DNA of 64,000 nucleotides from Rhodococcoides fascians A44A (GCF_000760735.1 NZ_JMEX01000005.1:1208592-1272591); one strand, 5' to 3'. Counted from the stretch's first letter, positions 33,924 to 44,887 are shown. Numbers and translations are program-made. The notes: a model not told the origin generated them from the sequence alone.

Positions 33924-34640
33924 ATGCCCCCACGTCGGCGATCGGTACTGCTGGCGCAGTTGAGCATTGCCGAACCGGGCGGTGCACAACCCGCCATTCT
34001 CGACGAGCTCCGACGAGTGATCCTGTCCGGGGACGCGCCGCCCAACACTCCCATCCCTCTCGGCGATGTGGCCGAACTGTTCGGCGTGAGCCGAATCCCC
34101 GTGCGTGAATCGCTGAAAACACTGATCGGCGAAGGTCTGGTGGACCACCGCCCCAACCTCGGATACACCGTCGCACAGTTGACCTCGGCCGAGCTCCGCG
34201 AGATGTACATCGTTCGTGAGGTACTGGAGTCGGCGGCGCTCGCCACCGCAGTCGCACTGGCCGACGAGCAGGATCGGGAGCGAGCTATCGAGGCCGATCG
34301 ACTTCTCGAGGAATCCATTTCCGCCGATGATCCCCGCGAATACCACCGCCGCAGTCGCGAGTTCCACATGGCACTGACCAGGCCGTCTCGAATGAAACGA
34401 TTACTGCACATGCTCGAGTCCGCATGGAACATCACCGAGCCGATACAGCCGATGGTGCAGGTCGCGGGGTCGGACCGCGCGTCCCTGCATGCGGATCACC
34501 GGTCGATGCTCGACGCGTTCCTCGACCGCGACGCGGCAACCCTGCTGGCCATTTCGCAGTCGCACTCCGCCCGCCTCAACACCGTCATCTCGTCCATCAC
34601 GAGCGATACCGGGTTGCTGGCCGATTCGCCCGGAGACTGA
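33924..34640 (+). CDS. GntR-family (FadR subfamily) transcriptional regulator
   Basis: 238 residues. N-terminal winged helix: AILDELRRVILSGDAPPNTPIPLGDVAELFGVSRIPVRESLKTLIGEGLVDHRPNLGYTVAQLT. C-terminal all-helical FCD domain: ELREMYIVREVLESAALATAV, then REFHMALT and HADHRSMLDAFLDRD with the metal-binding D/H/H pattern. ATG 33924 has a GAAAGGAG site. The next gene is a nucleobase/hydantoin-type NCS1 transporter 137 bp downstream on the same strand, so it likely controls that uptake module. Confidence 0.9.
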   Translation: MPPRRRSVLLAQLSIAEPGGAQPAILDELRRVILSGDAPPNTPIPLGDVAELFGVSRIPVRESLKTLIGEGLVDHRPNLGYTVAQLTSAELREMYIVREVLESAALATAVALADEQDRERAIEADRLLEESISADDPREYHRRSREFHMALTRPSRMKRLLHMLESAWNITEPIQPMVQVAGSDRASLHADHRSMLDAFLDRDAATLLAISQSHSARLNTVISSITSDTGLLADSPGD

Positions 34641-34777
34641 CGTCTCGAAAGATATATTCCTGCCGTCACGCAGGGGCAACACTTCGTCGCTACTTTTTCT
34701 TCACCGGACTCGGGCCACCGAAGGCAGAGGCCGATCACACCCGAAGCGCTCTTTCGCACGACGTACCAGGAGCATCG

Positions 34778-36337
34778 ATGACAGACACAGCGAACAGCTC
34801 GATATCGCCTGTCGGCGACATGATCGAGGCAGCAGGCCATCCCGTCGGCGGTGGACTGATCAAGGACAGTTACGACCCGAGACTGACCAACGAAGACCTG
34901 GCGCCGCTGAAGAAGCAGTCGTGGACGTCGTACAACCTGTTCGCGTTCTGGATGTCCGACGTGCACTCCGTCGGCGGATACGTCACCGCAGGTAGCCTTT
35001 TCGCGCTCGGGCTGGCCAGTTGGCAGGTCCTGGTGTCCCTGCTCGTCGGCATCACCATCGTCTACTTCTTCTGCAATCTCGTCGCCAAGCCCAGCCAGGT
35101 GGCGGGCGTTCCCTACCCGGTGATGTGCCGGGCGTCGTTCGGTGTCCTGGGCGCCAACATCCCGGCGATCATCCGCGGTCTGATCGCGGTGGCCTGGTAC
35201 GGAATTCAGACATTTCTGGCGTCGGCAGCGCTCGACATCGTCCTGATCAAACTGTTCCCGTCGCTTGCTCCGTACGCCGTCACCGCCGATTACGGCTTCG
35301 CAGGCCTCTCCGCTCTCGGATGGGCGAGCTTCCTGTTCCTGTGGGTACTGCAGGCGGCTGTCTTCTGGCGCGGCATGGAGTCGATTCGTAAGTTCATCGA
35401 CTTCTGCGGGCCTGCCGTCTACGTGGTCATGTTCGCGCTGTGCGGCTACCTCATCTGGAAGGCCGGTTGGGGTGCAATCGATCTGAACCTGGGCGAAGTC
35501 GAGTACACGGGATTCAGTTCCGTTCCGGTCATGCTCGGCGCCATCGCTCTCGTCGTCTCGTACTTCTCCGGCCCCATGCTCAACTTCGGCGACTTCTCCC
35601 GTTACGGAAAGTCCTACGCCGCAGTGAAGAAAGGGAACTTTCTCGGTCTGCCGGTCAACTTCCTGGTCTTCTCCATCCTGGTCGTCGTCACCGCGTCCCT
35701 GACGCTGCCCGTGTTCGGTGAACTCATCACCGACCCGGTGGAGACGGTCGCCCGGATCGACAGCACCTTCGCCATCGTTCTCGGTGCGTTGACGTTCACC
35801 ATCGCGACGATCGGCATCAACATCGTCGCGAACTTCATCTCCCCCGCCTTCGACTTCTCCAACGTCAGCCCGCAGAAGATCAGTTGGCGGGCAGGCGGCA
35901 TGATCGCCGCCGTCGGCTCGGTCCTGATCACCCCGTGGAACCTCTACAACAACCCCGAGGTCATCCACCTCACGCTCGAGACGCTCGGCGCATTCATCGG
36001 CCCACTGTTCGGCGTCCTGATCGCGGACTACTACCTGGTGCGCAAGCAGAAGGTCGTCGTCGACGAATTGTTCACCATGTCTCCTGCCGGGAAGTACTGG
36101 TACTCCAAGGGTTACAACCCCGCTGCCGTGTACGCCACGACAGTCGGTGCACTGATCGCCATGTTCCCGGTGCTGTTCAACGGCGCCATCGAGGGAATGG
36201 AGATCGCCGGGATGGCGACCGCGTCCAAGTACAGCTGGTTCATCGGATGTGGAATCGGGTTCGGGCTGTACTACGTTCTCGCCACCAGGACCAAGCTCGC
36301 CGTGACGAACCATCTCGACGATTCCGTGAGCGCATAG
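34778..36337 (+). CDS. NCS1-family nucleobase/allantoin/hydantoin transporter
   Basis: 519 residues, about 12 membrane segments. SYNLFAFWMSDVHSVGGYVTAGSLFALGL is the NCS1 first-helix motif; YPVMCRASFGVLGANIPAIIRGLIAVAWYGIQTFL and GPMLNFGDFSRYGKS are the cation-site and substrate-site stretches. It imports a cyclic ureide or nucleobase with Na+ or H+. ATG 34778 has CAGGAG 7 nt upstream. Followed after 10 nt by a hydantoin-racemase-like gene, which points to hydantoin or allantoin-like substrate; I see no hydantoinase here. Confidence 0.9.
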   Translation: MTDTANSSISPVGDMIEAAGHPVGGGLIKDSYDPRLTNEDLAPLKKQSWTSYNLFAFWMSDVHSVGGYVTAGSLFALGLASWQVLVSLLVGITIVYFFCNLVAKPSQVAGVPYPVMCRASFGVLGANIPAIIRGLIAVAWYGIQTFLASAALDIVLIKLFPSLAPYAVTADYGFAGLSALGWASFLFLWVLQAAVFWRGMESIRKFIDFCGPAVYVVMFALCGYLIWKAGWGAIDLNLGEVEYTGFSSVPVMLGAIALVVSYFSGPMLNFGDFSRYGKSYAAVKKGNFLGLPVNFLVFSILVVVTASLTLPVFGELITDPVETVARIDSTFAIVLGALTFTIATIGINIVANFISPAFDFSNVSPQKISWRAGGMIAAVGSVLITPWNLYNNPEVIHLTLETLGAFIGPLFGVLIADYYLVRKQKVVVDELFTMSPAGKYWYSKGYNPAAVYATTVGALIAMFPVLFNGAIEGMEIAGMATASKYSWFIGCGIGFGLYYVLATRTKLAVTNHLDDSVSA

Positions 36338-36347
36338 GATTCTGCAG

Positions 36348-37079
36348 GTGCTCATCAAGGTCATCAATCCCAACACCACATCGTCGATGACCGACACGAT
36401 CTGCAGGTGTGCCCGGGCCGTAGCCGGTCCGGGCACGCTCGTCGACGCGGTCAATCCGACGATGGGGCCCGCCTCCATCGAATCGCACGTCGACGAAGCA
36501 CTCAGCGTGCCAGGCATTCTCGAACAGATCGCGATCGGCGAACAGCAGGGCGCCGACGGTTACGTCATCGCCTGCTTCGGCGATCCGGGCATGGACGCCG
36601 CCCGTGAAGCGGCCGCAGGCCCCGTCGTCGGGATCGCCGAGGCTGCGATGCATGCTGCGAGCTTCCTCGGTCGAGGGTTCTCGGTGGTCACCACTCTGCA
36701 ACGCACCACGGGCAGAGCACAGGACCTCGCCGACCACTACGGTTTCACCCGGTCATGCCTCGCGGTCCACGCATGCGACATTCCTGTCCTCGACCTCGAG
36801 ACCGACCCCGACGCCCGCAAGATCGTCACCGAAGCATGTCGTGACGCTCTGGAATCCGACGGAAGCGACGCCATCGTGCTCGGCTGCGCCGGCATGGCCG
36901 ACCTGTGCGAGCACATCTCGTCGGAGATCGGGGTGCCGGTCGTCGACGGTGTCGCCGCGGCAACACTCGCCGTTCAGTCGCTCGTCACCATGGGCCTGCG
37001 CACAGGAAAGCGCAGCGAATTCGCACCACCTCCACCCAAGGCATACTCGGGTTTGCTGTCCGGCTTCGGGAGTTCGTGA
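36348..37079 (+). CDS. Asp/Glu/hydantoin racemase family protein
   Basis: 243 residues from GTG 36348. INPNTTSSMTDTI is the family N-terminus (HyuE/allantoin racemase), with the two catalytic Cys in ACFGDPGMDAA (first Cys) and LGCAGMAD (second Cys). Such enzymes racemise hydantoins or allantoin so that a stereospecific hydrolase can act. Directly after the NCS1 transporter and before a small kinase gene. No hydantoinase or carbamoylase gene follows. Confidence 0.88.
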   Translation: MLIKVINPNTTSSMTDTICRCARAVAGPGTLVDAVNPTMGPASIESHVDEALSVPGILEQIAIGEQQGADGYVIACFGDPGMDAAREAAAGPVVGIAEAAMHAASFLGRGFSVVTTLQRTTGRAQDLADHYGFTRSCLAVHACDIPVLDLETDPDARKIVTEACRDALESDGSDAIVLGCAGMADLCEHISSEIGVPVVDGVAAATLAVQSLVTMGLRTGKRSEFAPPPPKAYSGLLSGFGSS

Positions 37080-37148
37080 CGTCCGGCGCAGGACTGTGCC
37101 CGTTGCGGCGTGGACGACATGTGCCGCCCGTCGGCCTATCGTCGAAGC

Positions 37149-37760
37149 ATGGACGAGTTGATCGCGTGGGCGAACGACCTCGCGGCCGGACCGGGCCGAA
37201 GAATTCTCGGGATAGCCGGGGCGCCCGGCGCGGGCAAGTCGACGCTCGGTGGACGCCTGGTCGACGGGCTCGGATCCGACCGCGCAGTATTGGTGCCCAT
37301 GGACGGGTTCCATCTCGCCGACGCCACCCTCGACGCACTCGGGCGTCGGGCCAGGAAGGGCGCGCCCGACACGTTCGATGCCGCGGGTTACGCGCATCTG
37401 TTGCGTCGCCTCCGACACGAGTACGACGCCGGGATCGTCTACGCGCCGCGCTTCGACAGAACCCTCGAAGAGCCCATCGCAGGCAGCATTGCGGTCGCCC
37501 CGGACGTGCCGTTGGTGATCACCGAGGGAAACTATCTTCTGCTCGACGAGGGGGACTGGCCACTGGCACGTGCCGAGATCGACGAAGTCTGGTTCATCGA
37601 CATCGACGACGAACTGCGTCGCACCCGACTCGTGGAGCGGCACAGCATGTTCGGTAAAACGGATTTCGAAGCACGAGCGTGGACGCTTGGAAGCGACGAG
37701 GACAACGCTGTCCTCGTCGCCTCCACCGCATCTCGTGCAGACCGCCGCGTTCGTCTGTGA
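37149..37760 (+). CDS. P-loop nucleoside/nucleotide (uridine/pantothenate-like) kinase
   Basis: 203 residues from ATG 37149. Walker A GIAGAPGAGKSTLG near residue 20, VLVPMDGFHLADATLDALGRRARKGAPDTFD (the FHL and RKGAPDTFD motifs of FrcK/YfdG-like kinases), LVITEGNYLLLDEGDW and an Arg-rich LID (RTRLVERH). It phosphorylates a small hydroxyl substrate, usually a sugar or nucleoside; substrate not known. The reading frame is open back to 37110 but only this start gives a family-like N-terminus. Ends 3 nt before the convergent RidA-like gene. Confidence 0.82.
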   Translation: MDELIAWANDLAAGPGRRILGIAGAPGAGKSTLGGRLVDGLGSDRAVLVPMDGFHLADATLDALGRRARKGAPDTFDAAGYAHLLRRLRHEYDAGIVYAPRFDRTLEEPIAGSIAVAPDVPLVITEGNYLLLDEGDWPLARAEIDEVWFIDIDDELRRTRLVERHSMFGKTDFEARAWTLGSDEDNAVLVASTASRADRRVRL

Positions 37761-37763
37761 GGG

Positions 37764-38414
37764 TTACTTGACCGCGTCGACCTCCACCTCCACGAGCCAG
37801 CCGGGAACGGGGAGGGTGGCGACTTCGAGGGCGAAGCGGGTCGGTCGTGCCGAGTTGCGCTCCATGGGTGCCGCAGGCTCCGCGGTACCCATCGGTACCA
37901 GTTCCGTCTCGTCCGAGTCCAGGTTGGTGTTGGCGAAGAACTGCCGGTACGCCCGGTTCCAGCCGGCGAAGTCCGCGACCGCGGCACCGGGTGCGTTGTC
38001 GAGGAACACACGCATGGTCACCACGTCCTCGAGCGAATAGCCTTCGGCTTCGAGGTTGTCCCTGATTTTCTTCAGGACGTTGATGCCTTGCGCTTCGGTG
38101 ACGGTGACGCCGTCGGGGAGCGTGCCGCCGGAGAACTCGTCGGTGTCGACGAAGGACTCGGGAGTGCCGGTCGGAGCGGCGTCGTTCATCGCAGTGGGGC
38201 CGATACCGCTCGTCTTGTACACCGTTGCATCCCCTGCGATCTCGACTCCCTGGGCGATCATCGGATTCGACTCTCCCGCTTCGAGGACCGACCTGGCGCC
38301 CGGCGCCGTGTCGGTCGAGGTGTCGGCGGCCGAGGAGTCCGACGAGCACGCCGCCGTGAACACGACGGCACCGGCAGCGAGCGCGGCGAAGAAGGAACGT
38401 GTGACCTTGGACAA
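37764..38414 (-). CDS. RidA-family protein with lipoprotein signal peptide
   Basis: 216 residues. Signal peptide MSKVTRSFFAALAAGAVVFTAAC with a lipobox (FTAAC) predicts a lipid-anchored, extracytoplasmic protein. The mature part is a YjgF/YER057c/UK114 domain: INVLKKIRDNLEAEGYSLEDVVTMRVFLDN, WNRAYRQFF, and RPTRFALEVATLPVPGWLVEVEVDAV; the Arg of PTRF aligns with the catalytic Arg105 of E. coli RidA. RidA proteins hydrolyse reactive imines and enamines to ketones and ammonia. TTG 38414 with GAAAGGAAA upstream; 27 nt after the stop of the exported amine oxidase, so one operon. Confidence 0.87.
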   Translation of the reverse strand: MSKVTRSFFAALAAGAVVFTAACSSDSSAADTSTDTAPGARSVLEAGESNPMIAQGVEIAGDATVYKTSGIGPTAMNDAAPTGTPESFVDTDEFSGGTLPDGVTVTEAQGINVLKKIRDNLEAEGYSLEDVVTMRVFLDNAPGAAVADFAGWNRAYRQFFANTNLDSDETELVPMGTAEPAAPMERNSARPTRFALEVATLPVPGWLVEVEVDAVK

Positions 38415-38441
38415 GAGATTTCCTTTCGTGGAAGTGAGAGG

Positions 38442-40106
<1,665 letters not shown>

Positions 40107-40131
40107 TCAGGGCAATCGTGGAACGCACACA

Positions 40132-40141
40132 ATTCCGGAAT
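40132..40141. promoter_or_regulatory. Perfect palindrome ATTCCGGAAT in divergent intergenic region
   Basis: Ten-base perfect palindrome between the amine oxidase (start 40043) and the APC permease (start about 40279). IclR-type or GntR-type regulators bind such sites and an IclR gene is coupled to the permease, so this is a candidate operator. Confidence 0.4.
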
Positions 40142-40278
40142 GCGTAGCGCAGGAAACGTCTTGCGACAGATGCAGTGAGAAGCGGTAGCGGATTCGCCGA
40201 GGCTTATCACTCGCGTGCGAACAGGTGAAGCATTCACGAAATCGGGGCGCAACAATTCACGGCTATTTTTCGGCCATC

Positions 40279-41802
40279 ATGTCTGCACTGGAACACGCCA
40301 TCACCGCGTCCTTCGCAGCGCGGGAGCCCGAGCGCCCTGCACTGTCACCGTTGCGCGCCCTCGGCCGTCGGCAGCTGTCGGGAGTCGAAATGTTCGCGCA
40401 GTCGGTGGCCACGACGGCGCCCGCCGCATCGATGGTGATTCTGCCGCTCACGATGCTCACCCACGAGACCATGCTCGCCGGTGTTCTGACGATACTGGCG
40501 GCGACGATCGTGGTGTCGTTGATCGCCTTCTGTGTCTCCCAGTTCACCCGGAGGTTCTCCTCGTCCGGAGGTCTGTACAGCTTCGCGGTCAAGGGGTCGG
40601 GACCGAGGGGCGCACTGACCGTGGGCGCAGCGATGCTGTGCAAATACTGCGCGAGTGGCGCAATGACCCTGTACTTCGGAGGACAGGCCGTCCGAACGGT
40701 TCTGCACGAGCTGGGCGTGCCCACCGGCGGAATCCTGGGTATCGCCGCGGTGCACGGTGTGATCGCAGCGGCGATGCTCGGATGTCTGCTCCGCGGAGTC
40801 AGATTCGCCGCGACGGCCATCCTCGTAGTGGAAGTCTGCTCGCTGCTGTTCATCACCGCCCTTCTCGTGTTTCCCAGCAGCGGCCCGGTCGAGATCGAAC
40901 CGTCCGGGGCGCCGAACGGACTCATGATCGTCGCGCTCGGCGCCATGTTCTCGTTGGCCGGTTTCGAGAGCGCCACCTTCTTCGCCCCGGAGGCGAAGCG
41001 GCCTCTCGTCAACGTCACCAGAACCGTCCTTTTCACCCCGATCATCTGCGGTGCGCTGTTCACGTTCGCCGCGTGGGCTGTCTGGTCCGGCCGCGGCGGC
41101 GTGCTTGTCGGTGCCTACCAGCACGGGACGTCGACGGGTATCGACGCGTGGCTCGTCGTGGCATTGAATCTCGGCCTGAGTTTCTCGTGGTTGGCCTCGG
41201 CCATGGCATCGTCGAATGCGGCGTCGCGCCTGCTGTACACGATGGGCGTCGAGAACGTGGTCACGCGCCGAGTCGCCCGCGTGCACCGAGTGTTCCGAAC
41301 CCCGCACGTTGCTCTCTGGATCGTCGTCGGACTCGTCGTCGGGCTCGGTTCGCTGCTCGCGATCGCCGCCGGCATCCCGATCTTCGACAACTTCCGGTTC
41401 CTGGACGACGTTCGCTTGCTCGCCCGTGCGGCCGTCATCGTCGGATACGCCGTCGCCTCCGTAGCTGCAGTGGCGTTCCTGCGACGCATCGGCGAGCTGA
41501 CGACACCCGTCGTGTGCGCCGGAGTGCTGGCATGTGCCTCCGGCACGGCGATTCTCGCGAATCTTCTGTTCACGGTCGGTGTGCAGCAGAACATCACGCT
41601 GCTCGTCATGCTCGGTCTGCTCGGCGCGTCCGGACTGGCGTGGCGCGCGGTTCTCCACCACAGACGGCCCCGGTCGCTCGACGCCGTCGGCGTCTTCGAC
41701 AGCGCGGAAAGTCACGACGTACTGCCCGGAGCGGTGACGTACGGTGAGAATTCGCGCGGAGCCGTTGCCCTGGTGAAATCTCCTGCGTCCGAATCGCGCT
41801 GA
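40279..41802 (+). CDS. APC-superfamily amino acid/amine permease
   Basis: 507 residues from ATG 40279 (an open frame back to 40225 exists). About 12 membrane segments; GVEMFAQSVATTAPAASMVILPL is the first-helix stretch of APC permeases and GAMFSLAGFESATFFAPEAKRPLVNVTRTV is the signature loop before helix 7. Imports an amino acid or amine. Its TGA overlaps the ATG of the IclR gene (TGATG). Divergent from the exported amine oxidase, with the palindrome ATTCCGGAAT between them, so it may take up the oxidase substrate or its products. Confidence 0.88.
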   Translation: MSALEHAITASFAAREPERPALSPLRALGRRQLSGVEMFAQSVATTAPAASMVILPLTMLTHETMLAGVLTILAATIVVSLIAFCVSQFTRRFSSSGGLYSFAVKGSGPRGALTVGAAMLCKYCASGAMTLYFGGQAVRTVLHELGVPTGGILGIAAVHGVIAAAMLGCLLRGVRFAATAILVVEVCSLLFITALLVFPSSGPVEIEPSGAPNGLMIVALGAMFSLAGFESATFFAPEAKRPLVNVTRTVLFTPIICGALFTFAAWAVWSGRGGVLVGAYQHGTSTGIDAWLVVALNLGLSFSWLASAMASSNAASRLLYTMGVENVVTRRVARVHRVFRTPHVALWIVVGLVVGLGSLLAIAAGIPIFDNFRFLDDVRLLARAAVIVGYAVASVAAVAFLRRIGELTTPVVCAGVLACASGTAILANLLFTVGVQQNITLLVMLGLLGASGLAWRAVLHHRRPRSLDAVGVFDSAESHDVLPGAVTYGENSRGAVALVKSPASESR

Positions 41803-42548
41803 TGGCTCTTCGCACCGCACGAACCCACGAGCTCGGAGGACACGAACCCCGCGCAGTCCAGAAGGCACTTGCGCTGCTCGAAGCCGTTGCCCGTCTCGGT
41901 TCGGGTGCGACGGCCAAGGAAATCGCCCACGCGACGTCGACGCCGCCGGCAACGGCGTACCGATTGCTCAACATCCTGGTGGCCGACGGCTTTCTCGTAC
42001 GGATCGACGATCTGTCGGGCTTCGCTCTGGGTCGTCGAACGCGGGAGCTCGCCGGAGCCGCACCGTCGACGGAGGTGGACTATTCACAGGTGATCGACAC
42101 GGTACGAGGTCGGACCCGCTTCGGGGTCTATCTGGCGACGTACGCCGGCGACCGCATCCGGCTTCTCGATCGGGACCCGGACCACGAGCTCACCGGCGAG
42201 ACGGCCCTGACGACACACGTGCACGCGTCGGCGATCGGAAAATTGTTGTTGGCCAATCGGGCCGACGGAAACTCGTTGGCGGATCTGCGTAAGTTCACAT
42301 CCCACACCATCGTCGACCTCGCGGACCTCGCGATCGAGCTCAGTCGAATCCGTGCCACCGACGTCGCCACGGAACGCGACGAGATCAAGATGGGCAGGTC
42401 CGCCGTGGCGGTGCCGGTCCGCGACGACACGGGTGGGGTCTCCGGGTGCATCGCCGTGATCGGCCGCACCGGACGGCTCGATCCGGAGGATCCCGAGCTG
42501 CTCGACCTCCTGAGATCCAGTGCGAGCCAGATCACCCTGTGCGGGTGA
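41802..42548 (+). CDS. IclR-family transcriptional regulator
   Basis: 248 residues. N-terminal winged helix AVQKALALLEAVARLGSGATAKEIAHATSTPPATAYRLLNILVADGFLVRI; C-terminal effector domain with GKLLLANRA and AVAVPVRDDTGGVSGCIAVIG. Translationally coupled to the upstream permease (TGATG). Probably controls the permease and the divergent amine oxidase/RidA operon. Its 3' end overlaps the convergent mftD2 stop by 17 nt. Confidence 0.9.
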   Translation: MALRTARTHELGGHEPRAVQKALALLEAVARLGSGATAKEIAHATSTPPATAYRLLNILVADGFLVRIDDLSGFALGRRTRELAGAAPSTEVDYSQVIDTVRGRTRFGVYLATYAGDRIRLLDRDPDHELTGETALTTHVHASAIGKLLLANRADGNSLADLRKFTSHTIVDLADLAIELSRIRATDVATERDEIKMGRSAVAVPVRDDTGGVSGCIAVIGRTGRLDPEDPELLDLLRSSASQITLCG

Positions 42549-43689
42549 CGATGTCCGACGGTGACAGGTCCTGCACCGAGGAACACCCGAGGCCGAGGAC
42601 CGCGGAGTCGAGGCCTCCGCGCAGAATGTCGAGAACGTTCTCGACCCCCGGCTGACCTGCGGCCGCCAGCCCCCACAGGTACGCACGACCGATCAACACC
42701 GCGCGTGCACCGAGGGCGACGGCTTTCGCGACGTCGCTGCCCCGGCGGACCCCACCGTCGAGGGTGATCTCGACCCGCTCCCCCACAGCGTCGACGATGC
42801 TGGGCAGCAGGCGGATCGACGCAGGTGTTCCGTCGAGGTTGTTTCCGCCGTGGTTGGACACCGACAGCGCCGTGCAACCGATGTCGACGGCTCGCTCCGC
42901 GTCGTCGACGCGTGCGATTCCCTTGAGCATGAACGGTCCACCCCACTGCTCACGCAGCCACGCAATGTCCTCCCACGTCGGGAGCGGTGTCCTCGTCCAC
43001 TCGCGGTACGCGCCGAAGAACGTCGGTGGAGCGCCGCCGGGAGGGGTCAGATTCGGAGCCGTCAGATCAGGGATCGCCCCCGAGCGCACCCACTGTCCCA
43101 GCCACCGAGGATGCAAGACGGCCTCCGGCGCGAACCGAGCCATGGTGCGTAGATCGACCCGCTCCGGAATGGCCGGGCTCCCCCAGTCCCTGCCCTCCGA
43201 GAACGACCAGTCCATCGTCAGTATCAGCCCGACCGCGCCCGCTGCACGCGCTCGTTCGACCAGGTGAGACAGGAAGTCCCTCGACCCCACCCAGTGCAGT
43301 TGGAAGAACGTCTGCGGGTTCGCCGCGACGACGTCCTCGATGGACTTGCTCGCGAACAACGACAACCCCATCGGAACACCCTGCGCGGCAGCAGCTCTGG
43401 CCACCGCGATTTCACCGTCCGGATGTACCGCCTGCACACCCGTCGGCGAGATCACGACCGGGAACGACATCGGCTGACCCATCAACGTCGTCGACAGATC
43501 GCGTGCATCGGACAATCCCGCGACTCGGGGTGCAAATCCCAATTCGGCGAATGCAGCCGTGTTGTCCGCGACCGTGATGCCCTCTTCGGAACCGGCCAGC
43601 AACGCCGAATACACGGATCGGGGAAGCCGCTTCTTCGCGCGCCGCTGTGCCTCCGCGACAGTCTCGAACCACTCCTTGTCGTTGGACAC
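42532..43689 (-). CDS. Second MftD-like FMN-dependent enzyme (tandem paralogue)
   Basis: 385 residues, most of them shared with the mftD just upstream. Alpha-hydroxy-acid oxidase fold: SFPVVISPTGVQAVHPDGE, LLTMDWSF-like LILTMDWSF, FMLKGI (FMN Lys), SVSNHGGNNLDG (catalytic His), ITLDGGVRRGSD and GARAVLIGRAYLW. Two differences from MftD: FFQLHW replaces FFQMYW, so His132 stands where MftD has Tyr131, the position of the active-site Tyr129 of glycolate oxidase; and the C-terminal FDRKLGV tail is missing. Gap to mftD is 6 nt, so one operon. Its activity may differ from AHDP oxidation. Confidence 0.88.
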   Translation of the reverse strand: MSNDKEWFETVAEAQRRAKKRLPRSVYSALLAGSEEGITVADNTAAFAELGFAPRVAGLSDARDLSTTLMGQPMSFPVVISPTGVQAVHPDGEIAVARAAAAQGVPMGLSLFASKSIEDVVAANPQTFFQLHWVGSRDFLSHLVERARAAGAVGLILTMDWSFSEGRDWGSPAIPERVDLRTMARFAPEAVLHPRWLGQWVRSGAIPDLTAPNLTPPGGAPPTFFGAYREWTRTPLPTWEDIAWLREQWGGPFMLKGIARVDDAERAVDIGCTALSVSNHGGNNLDGTPASIRLLPSIVDAVGERVEITLDGGVRRGSDVAKAVALGARAVLIGRAYLWGLAAAGQPGVENVLDILRGGLDSAVLGLGCSSVQDLSPSDIVTRTG

Positions 43690-43695
43690 TCTCGG

Positions 43696-44874
43696 TCAGA
43701 CGCCGAGCTTCCGGTCGAATCCGAGCGGCATCACGACATCCGACGGCGACAGGTCGTGCACCGACGAATGACCGAGACCGAGAACTGCCGAATCGACACC
43801 ACCGCGCAGGATGTCGAGAACATTCTCCACACCGGCCTGACCGTTGGCGGCCAGACCCCACAGGTAACCTCGGCCGATCAACACGGCCTTGGCGCCGAGG
43901 GCGAGGGCCTTGACGACGTCGCTCCCCCTCCTGATTCCACCGTCGAGGGTGATCTCGATCTGGTCGCCGACGGCATCGGCGATTGCGGGCAACGCTCGGA
44001 TCGGTGCCGGGGTTCCATCGAGGTTGTTTCCGCCGTGGTTCGACACGGAGATCGCGCTGACCCCCGCGTCCACGGCCTTCTTGGCGTCGTCGACGCGCAT
44101 GACCCCCTTGAGCATGAACGGACCACCCCACTGCTCGCGCAGCCAGGCGACGTCCTCCCACGTCGGAAGTGGGGTACCCATCCATTCGCCGTAGGCACCG
44201 AAGAACGTCGGCGCCGCACCACCGTCGGGCGGGGTGAGATTCGGGGTGGTCAGATCGGGAATCTTCCCGGTCTTCGCGAACTCCCACAGCCACTTCGGGC
44301 GGGTGATGCCCTCCGGCGCGAACTGCCACATCGCCTTCAGATCCATCTTCTCCGGAATCGACGGGCTACCCCAGTCGCGACCGTTGGAGAACGACCAGTC
44401 GAGCGTCATGATCAGACCCACCGCGCCCGCTGCACGTGCACGTTCCATGCGCTGCAGCAGCACTTCTCGCGAACCGACCCAGTACATCTGGAAGAACGTC
44501 TGCGGGTTCGCCGCCGTGACTTCCTCCACGGACTTGCTCGCGAACGAGGACAGGCCGATCGGAATTCCGCGTGCCGCCGCCGCCCTGGCCACGGCGACCT
44601 CGCCGTCGGGGTGCACCGCCTGCACACCCGTCGGCGAGATCATGACCGGGAAGGAGAGTGGCTGCCCCATGACTGTCGTCGCCAGGTCACGCTTGTCCGA
44701 CAGACCTGCCACGTGGGGCGCGAAACCGAGCTCGCCGAACGCCGCGGTGTTGTCGTCGACGGTGATACCCCGTTCCGAGCCCGCCACCAGGGCGGCGTAC
44801 ACGGACTTGGGTAGACGCTTCTTGGCACGCCGCTGCGCCTCGGCAACGGTTTCGAACCACGCACTCTTGGCCAT
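43696..44874 (-). CDS. mftD: Pre-mycofactocin synthase MftD
   Basis: 392 residues. FMN-dependent alpha-hydroxy-acid oxidase family: MISPTGVQAVHPDGEVAVARAAA, active-site FFQMYWVGSRE (Tyr131), LIMTLDWSFSNGRDWGSPSIPEKMDLK, FMLKGVMR (Lys256), SVSNHGGNNLDG (catalytic His280), EITLDGGIRRGSDVVKA and LIGRGYLW. MftD oxidises the MftE product AHDP to the alpha-keto-amide pre-mycofactocin. Starts 13 nt after the mftC stop; an apparent copy follows. C-terminus DRKLGV as in MftD. Confidence 0.96.
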   Translation of the reverse strand: MAKSAWFETVAEAQRRAKKRLPKSVYAALVAGSERGITVDDNTAAFGELGFAPHVAGLSDKRDLATTVMGQPLSFPVMISPTGVQAVHPDGEVAVARAAAARGIPIGLSSFASKSVEEVTAANPQTFFQMYWVGSREVLLQRMERARAAGAVGLIMTLDWSFSNGRDWGSPSIPEKMDLKAMWQFAPEGITRPKWLWEFAKTGKIPDLTTPNLTPPDGGAAPTFFGAYGEWMGTPLPTWEDVAWLREQWGGPFMLKGVMRVDDAKKAVDAGVSAISVSNHGGNNLDGTPAPIRALPAIADAVGDQIEITLDGGIRRGSDVVKALALGAKAVLIGRGYLWGLAANGQAGVENVLDILRGGVDSAVLGLGHSSVHDLSPSDVVMPLGFDRKLGV

Positions 44875-44887
44875 GACTGATTTCTTC

